This document shows positions 58,990 to 64,000 of a stretch of 64,000 bases of DNA, one piece after another. The translations under genes and the position numbers were made by a program. The notes beneath the pieces are model-generated. The model was not told the DNA's origin. It worked only from the letters and a program-made list of their open reading frames with translations, and ran no database searches. Source of the stretch: Engraulis encrasicolus (taxonomy: Eukaryota > Chordata > Actinopteri > Clupeiformes > Engraulidae); contig NC_085865.1 in NCBI RefSeq assembly GCF_034702125.1, positions 37,655,960 through 37,719,959 on the forward strand. The letters run 5' to 3'. How positions within the stretch are numbered: the first letter of the stretch is position 1; each line of letters starts with the position of its first letter.

Positions 58990-60200
58990 TGCCCCATTTC
59001 ATTTGGCCTGGTCAGCATGGAGTCCTGATCACTATCGTGAACATTTGACATTTCTTTGTGAATCCAGAGGATTTGATTGAGACCCATCAGATTGTGTTGA
59101 CATTGATAATCTGGTAGAGGCCATTTTTGTGCAAGTGAGGTTGTTCATCAGAGCCATTGGCTCTGTTGTTCATTATACAATGCTGCCATCTGCTGGCACA
59201 AGCATGTAAATGCAACCCCACAGTAATAACAGCAATGGAGATTACCAACGTGACGTCATTGCCCCAACAAAATTTACTTATAGGCCTAGGTCTGTTTTTT
59301 CTTGTTTAAACGATGAGGATTGGCGGATCAAGGCCACTCTCTAACAAGCGCTACAATTTGATTTGCCAAAGATTGGGGCAAAAGGCGTTTCCGACCCATT
59401 TGTCACGTGACTTGGCAATCTCTATAACATAATGAAATAAACATACCCTGGTTGCTTATTTCATTATGTGTCACAATAAACCAGGAATATTTTGGTTACC
59501 TTTTAGGTAGGTCGGATATCTTTTAATCACACAGCCCACAACAGATTTAACCCTTAACCAGAACAGTTGAGCTTTATTTGTGGTAGGCCTACAGTGACAC
59601 AATTTGACATAACCTGGCAAATGTGTTTAATTTGTTGATTTTATTGGAGAGTGTTCAGAGTATGTCTATCAGGTAAAGAGTGAAGCTTGTCCTTACTTTA
59701 GTAATCCACCAGAATAAATGCAGTGGGAAAGGGGCATCATCCACCATAGAGGCTAGATGGTGCTGTTTCTCCATTGCGCCGTGTAGGCCTGGTCGATGAT
59801 GTCACCTCAAGCACCTGTTTGCATTAGAATTCCTGTCCAGTTTTGACGGCAGCATGGTGGAAGGAATATAAATATATCCTATGGAAGCATTTCTTTCAGA
59901 CCTTAGACTAGAAGAGTTTTTGCTTTTGAGTAGGATTCCATACATAATCACGTTTTGCCCTAAACAAATAGAATAAAATAAATATTGTGAAATGTAGGGA
60001 AAATATGTAGCCTGTTGGTACATAGTTAACTTTGTGTAAAGTTAGGCTATATCTTCACGGCCCACCTAATTAAAGTTTGCTCAACTGCACTTCCAGCATA
60101 TTATTGGAGAGAAGTGTGTGGGATGGTGTTGTGCCTTAAAATATCCAAACGTGGAGCTTTCATTTGAAGTCTCGTTTTTAATTCTGTCCCTTCTTGCAGC
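58990..60200. other. Non-coding stretch
   Basis: Nothing recognised. Confidence 0.4.
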
Positions 60201-61250
60201 AGACGACAGCGAGCTCACACTTTCTCTCTGCAATCCACCTACACATTTCCCGCCCTAAATCCCGCTCACTGAGGCAATTAAAGGAATGATGTGTGTGCAT
60301 TATTAATGGCGCGCGCTGCTTAAAAGTCTCCTACTCCTCGCGCTTGTCTCCCACATCAGCCACACCATCATAGTTTAATCACATTTGAATTCCTTACACT
60401 TGCTGTGTTGTTTCTTCTTAAATGGTTGATCCGGGGGCTTGAAAGTGTTGCTCCAGTGCTTTACCATGAAAGCATCTGACCTTTAACGTCTAGGCCTAGC
60501 CTACCAGGTGCACTTTAAATGGTTCAGCGCATTCGGCCACCCCACTGCGAGACTCTTTTCATTACTATCCTAAAATAGGACCTGAGGTAAACGGGAAACA
60601 AATATTTAACTATCCATTTTCACATTTCTCTTGTGCAAAACACCAACACCGCCACCTCTCATATTCTTCCGCATGGCTCGGCGCTCTCTTGTCACCCTTT
60701 CTCATCTGTACTCCGGTTCCCGCGCCCGGGGCTCCTGGCTGCCTTATGAAAGATGAGGACGATAGGGGTGCCGCGAATGGAAAACATCCGGAATCGGCAA
60801 CAGCTCCTTAAAGCTAGTATGCGGCCTCAGTCACCGTTATCTCGGTTCAGGACTCGGCATCACCGGCTGACGGCGCGACTACGTGGGGAGATGGAGTTAT
60901 TATGGATGGCGGGAGAGGAGAGCGCGAGAGTAAAGCTGCTTAAACTGCAGCTGCTGACGCGGCTTTTGGTGGAGGTGGTGGTGGTGGTGATCCTCAATGT
61001 CGCTGAATAGCGCCATTTGTGTAGCAAGAGTGAGTATCCCCGCTGTAACCTGGCAGAGCGCCAGCCTCGGGGTCACTGACCGTCGGTGCCCTTCCATTAT
61101 CCGGGGATGCTGCCTCTGCTTTCTGCTCTAGTGGGGCCCGCGGTGGTGAAAATGACTACGCAAAGCCCCTCTCGAAATGGTGCGTCCTCGGGGCACAACG
61201 ACAAGTTAAGGAGGGGTAATGTATCGAAGCTCATGCTTAGGCCTTCTCAC
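60201..61250 (+). promoter_or_regulatory. CpG-rich promoter-like block, possible 5' end of another gene
   Basis: CpG is clearly denser here than in the rest of the window (GCGCGCGC near 60309, CGCGCCCGGGG near 60721). TTAAAAG and TAATGGC words occur nearby. Possible donors are AGA/GTGAGT near 61027-61035 and GGG/GTAATG near 61215-61221. One open frame before the latter begins MLPLLSALVGPAVVKMTTQS, which I do not recognise. Strand and gene identity are uncertain. Confidence 0.4.
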
Positions 61251-61569
61251 CAAGATTGGTTTGGTTATAGGCCACCAAAACTGATACATTGGGTAGCTTG
61301 CATGGTAAGGCTTAGGCCACATGCAGGTTATTTTGATTCATGAGAGACATGTGATAGTCTAGGCTACTTAGGTGATACGTTTACTTTATAAAGCAATTAC
61401 ATTGTGTTCCAGATAGCTGAATTGAAAATGTAGCTTCGCCTGTTGGGCAGCCCTGTCATACGCTTCTAAATAACTAAGGATGACACCATGAGCGTAATCT
61501 TGATACAGTCGCATATTGGCAAAATTTTACAGTCAGCATGAATAGGCACAGTAGGCCCTACATGTAGTG

Positions 61570-61904
61570 CAGGGGTGGGGAACCTATGTGTCGAGGGCTG
61601 TTTGCGGCCATTGAGGCCGTTTTATTCGGCCCCGATGTAATTTTAATGTTATGCAGCTTCACATGAAATAGCCTATGACAAATTTTGTAGCGGAATCTGA
61701 GAAAATACATTTGCAATACAATTAAGTTATATTCAGGCGACCTAGAGATGATGGGGTCTGTTTTAAAGGTGGCGGCCTTCAATTTTGGCCTAAAGTTCAG
61801 GGGGAAATCCTGGTTTGTGTTCATAGTACAGCCCTCGGAGGACGTTTACGGCCCTCGGGTGAATTTGAAGTGGCCCCTCGAATGAAAAAGGTTCCCCAGC
61901 CCTG
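61570..61904. mobile_element. hAT-type MITE, perfect 8-bp duplication
   Basis: 335 bp with ends CAGGGGTGGGGAACCT and AGGTTCCCCAGCCCTG-like inverse, flanked by exact ATGTAGTG (61562-61569 and 61905-61912). Inner words GCGGCCNTTGAGGCC and GGCCCTCG are typical of a teleost hAT MITE. Confidence 0.9.
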
Positions 61905-62324
61905 ATGTAGTGTATTACAGTGTGTGACCTTTTTTTGGCCCGGCAATGTAATACAGTAGGTAGGCTGTTCAAAACTGGTGATGGGATGAAGTCTTTTCTG
62001 GGGAGCGAATTAAATGATTCGGGTCCAGATACTGTATGTTTTCCGTCATCTTTCTAGATGAATCAGTCATGAAAGGAACTTGGTGGGTGGATTTCCGGCT
62101 CCATTTTAGATATAAAAAAATGAAATGGAGGAGCGCACCTATGTCTCATCTAGTCCAGTTTGTAAGGAATAACGGTGACCATCACCAGGATTCAGTGTCC
62201 GCCATGTTAATCGTGTGTGTGCGCGGGCCTGCATGCGTGCGTGCGTGCACGTGCGTGTGTGAGAGAGAGATATTGCAAACTTGGGTTTATACATGTGTTA
62301 GTGTGCATATGTTTGCATGCATGG

Positions 62325-62329
<5 letters not shown>

Positions 62330-62411
<82 letters not shown>

Positions 62412-62429
62412 AGAGAGAGAGAGAGTGTG
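62330..62429. repeat. (GT)n microsatellite
   Basis: About 82 bp of GT followed by a short GA run. Confidence 0.97.
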
Positions 62430-62619
62430 TGTGGCTCACACACATGTAGTGTGTCCCTTCTTGGCCACCAACCTCTTCCCAATCTAGTCTAAATATAGAG
62501 CCCATTCAGTAGCCTGGCCGCCTCACTCACTTTCAGCAAGACCCCCGAATAAACAAAACCACACCGCGCACAAAAGGGCTGCAAATCCATGCATGCCGAA
62601 TGAGCCTGCGACAAGGCCC

Positions 62620-62800
62620 CGTGTTTTGTACTTCAAATTAAAAGCGCAGCTTTGATCTGAGGCATATAAAAGCAGCTCTCTTCTCTTTATTAGTATTAAA
62701 AGATCTCATTATCATTATTGGCCTTTGATTTTTTTGCCGCTTTTTGTTTAAAGTAATTAAATGATAATGGATTATGCGGCTCTGTTGGTTTGCTCTTTCA
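62620..62800. promoter_or_regulatory. Candidate enhancer or conserved non-coding element
   Basis: An AT-rich, non-repetitive block with two TCF/LEF-type words (CTTTGATC at 62650-62657, CCTTTGAT at 62722-62729), a homeobox core TAATTA (62754-62759) and a bicoid-type GGATTA (62769-62774) within 125 bp. The composition is like vertebrate developmental enhancers. Conservation is not tested. Confidence 0.4.
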
Positions 62801-62947
62801 CCCCCTTTTTTCTCTTTTTCTTCTTTCTCTCTCTCTCCATCTCCATCTCCCCTTTTCTCGCTTTTGACAGACTTATCTCCCAGGTAACCATATAATAGAA
62901 ACAAATATTGATCAGGTAAAAGGCAGCAGTGGAAACGGACGTGGGAA

Positions 62948-63060
62948 GCATCCATCCATTCATTCATCCATCCATCCATCCATCCATCCATCCATCCATC
63001 TAGCCATTCATTCATCCATCCATCCATCCATCCAGTTATCCATTCAGTCATCCATCCATA
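62948..63060. repeat. (CATC)n tetranucleotide array
   Basis: ATCC/CATC repeats with TCATTCAT interruptions. A further short run is at 63220-63242. Confidence 0.95.
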
Positions 63061-63076
63061 CAGCCAGCCAGCCATC

Positions 63077-63221
63077 CAGGGCCACTGGTATCTTTAGCCG
63101 GGCCCAGGGTAAAATCACATGTAAGAGACTCCCCATTTAATGCATACGATAATTCTGCCCCCTCTTCTCCCTGGGCCCATGACAAATTACCCATTTGTCT
63201 CCCACCCTGTTGGCAGGCCTC
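63077..63221. mobile_element. Short MITE related to 44894-45049
   Basis: It begins CAGGGCCACTGGTATC and ends near TTGGCAGGCCTC. Inner words GGGCCCAGG and CATTTGTCTCCC match the copy at 44894. It sits inside the CATC array, which then resumes. Confidence 0.6.
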
Positions 63222-63242
63222 CATCCATCCATCCATCCATCT

Positions 63243-64000
63243 GTAGAGACAGAGCAGTTTTAGTGTGCCTCTTCCATCTCTCACAATTTTATTTTAACCC
63301 CTTAAGATGCGGCTTTATACATTTGTTGTTACCAGTATGGCAATGACCAAGTCGTGGTGCATTACTAAAGGGCCTGTGTTGTGTCATAGTATTGTAGTGC
63401 TATGGTAGTTGCATTTCAATGACTATTACAGCGTGCCACTGGAGGTACGGCGCGCATTAAGGGGCTACTCCATATTTTTTTTAATGTAAAACCCTCTAAT
63501 TTGAACACCATCACTATCCATCCCTTTGTAGGCATAGCCAGCGAGGGGCAGAGAGAGATGTTTGCGAATGTCTCAAAATGTAAAAAGTCTAATTCAACTA
63601 CTTGTGTTGTCCATCAATCCAGCCACCCATCACTCCGTAGAGACTGCTATCAAGAGACAAGACAGGGAGCTTTTCAGGATGCGCTTTCCATTTTTATATT
63701 TTTATGCATTTCTTAAAATGTTTAAAAAAATAAAATCTGATTTGACTGCCAGTGCCGCCTTTCACGGTTGAGCAGCCACTGCTTGTTATTCAGGGCTGTG
63801 GAGGAAGGACATGCCTCCCTCTTGAATGTTGGTTTGGGAGGACACTTAAGACTAGAGCGCCACTCATTTTCTGTTTCCAATTCCCTGACGGGGATTTACA
63901 CACTGTGATGGGTTTGGATACTTTCGTGAGAGAGGTTGTGCTTTCTCTTTCTTTCATTCTCTTTCATACACACACTCTTTCTCTTTCTCTTTCTCACGTT
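63243..64000. other. Non-coding end of window
   Basis: Nothing recognised beyond short CTTT/CT runs at the very end. Confidence 0.4.

Noticed and set aside
60753..61010. 85-codon frame in the CpG-rich block as a gene
   Set aside because: Low complexity at its end and no recognisable family; it is kept only as part of the promoter-like block.
55100..64000. Downstream exons for the long DNAJB6 isoform
   Set aside because: I looked for the lysine-rich long-isoform C-terminus and saw no matching frame with splice sites.

Overview
This window is vertebrate nuclear DNA, most likely from a ray-finned (teleost) fish. The evidence is a split DnaJ-family gene whose protein reads as a DNAJB6 orthologue, an L1/Tx1-type LINE, several fish-type tRNA-derived SINEs and short hAT/mariner-like MITEs, and an extreme density of CA/GT, CT/GA and other microsatellites. 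The exact species cannot be read from the sequence.

Layout. Positions 1-23600 hold no recognisable host exon. They are non-coding DNA with microsatellites, a hAT-type MITE (4287-4662), SINEs, one complete L1/Tx1 LINE on the minus strand (8971-14665, both ORFs open, bracketed by an exact 22-bp target duplication), and a 1.1-kb near-perfect palindromic element (15286-16385) that may itself sit inside an older hAT-like element. Positions 23603-53141 carry dnajb6 on the plus strand: seven coding exons with correct splice sites and phases join into a 247-residue protein (J domain, G/F-rich region, S/T-containing region, C-terminal domain). It ends in the tail of the short 'b' isoform; the last exon contains an internal splice donor exactly where the long isoform is expected to diverge. 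The 3' UTR and several poly(A) signals follow to about 55.1 kb. No exon of the long isoform was recognised downstream. Positions 55.1-64 kb are non-coding, with a CpG-rich promoter-like block (about 60.2-61.25 kb, possibly the 5' end of another gene), a hAT MITE with a perfect target duplication (61570-61904), and an AT-rich block at 62.62-62.80 kb that looks like a developmental enhancer.

How things fit together. DNAJB6 is an HSP70 co-chaperone that suppresses protein aggregation. The most interesting structure here is how repeats crowd its splice sites. Exon 7 is preceded by a (GT)n tract 13 nt from its acceptor and followed in the 3' UTR by a complementary (CA)n tract. Exon 4 is preceded by about 530 nt of almost pure pyrimidine with no AG. 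Exons 5-6 are bracketed by inverted copies of one hAT MITE, a layout that favours exon circularisation. Intron 6 also contains an undescribed degenerate repeat of about 110-160 bp. All functional statements about these repeats are inference from sequence.
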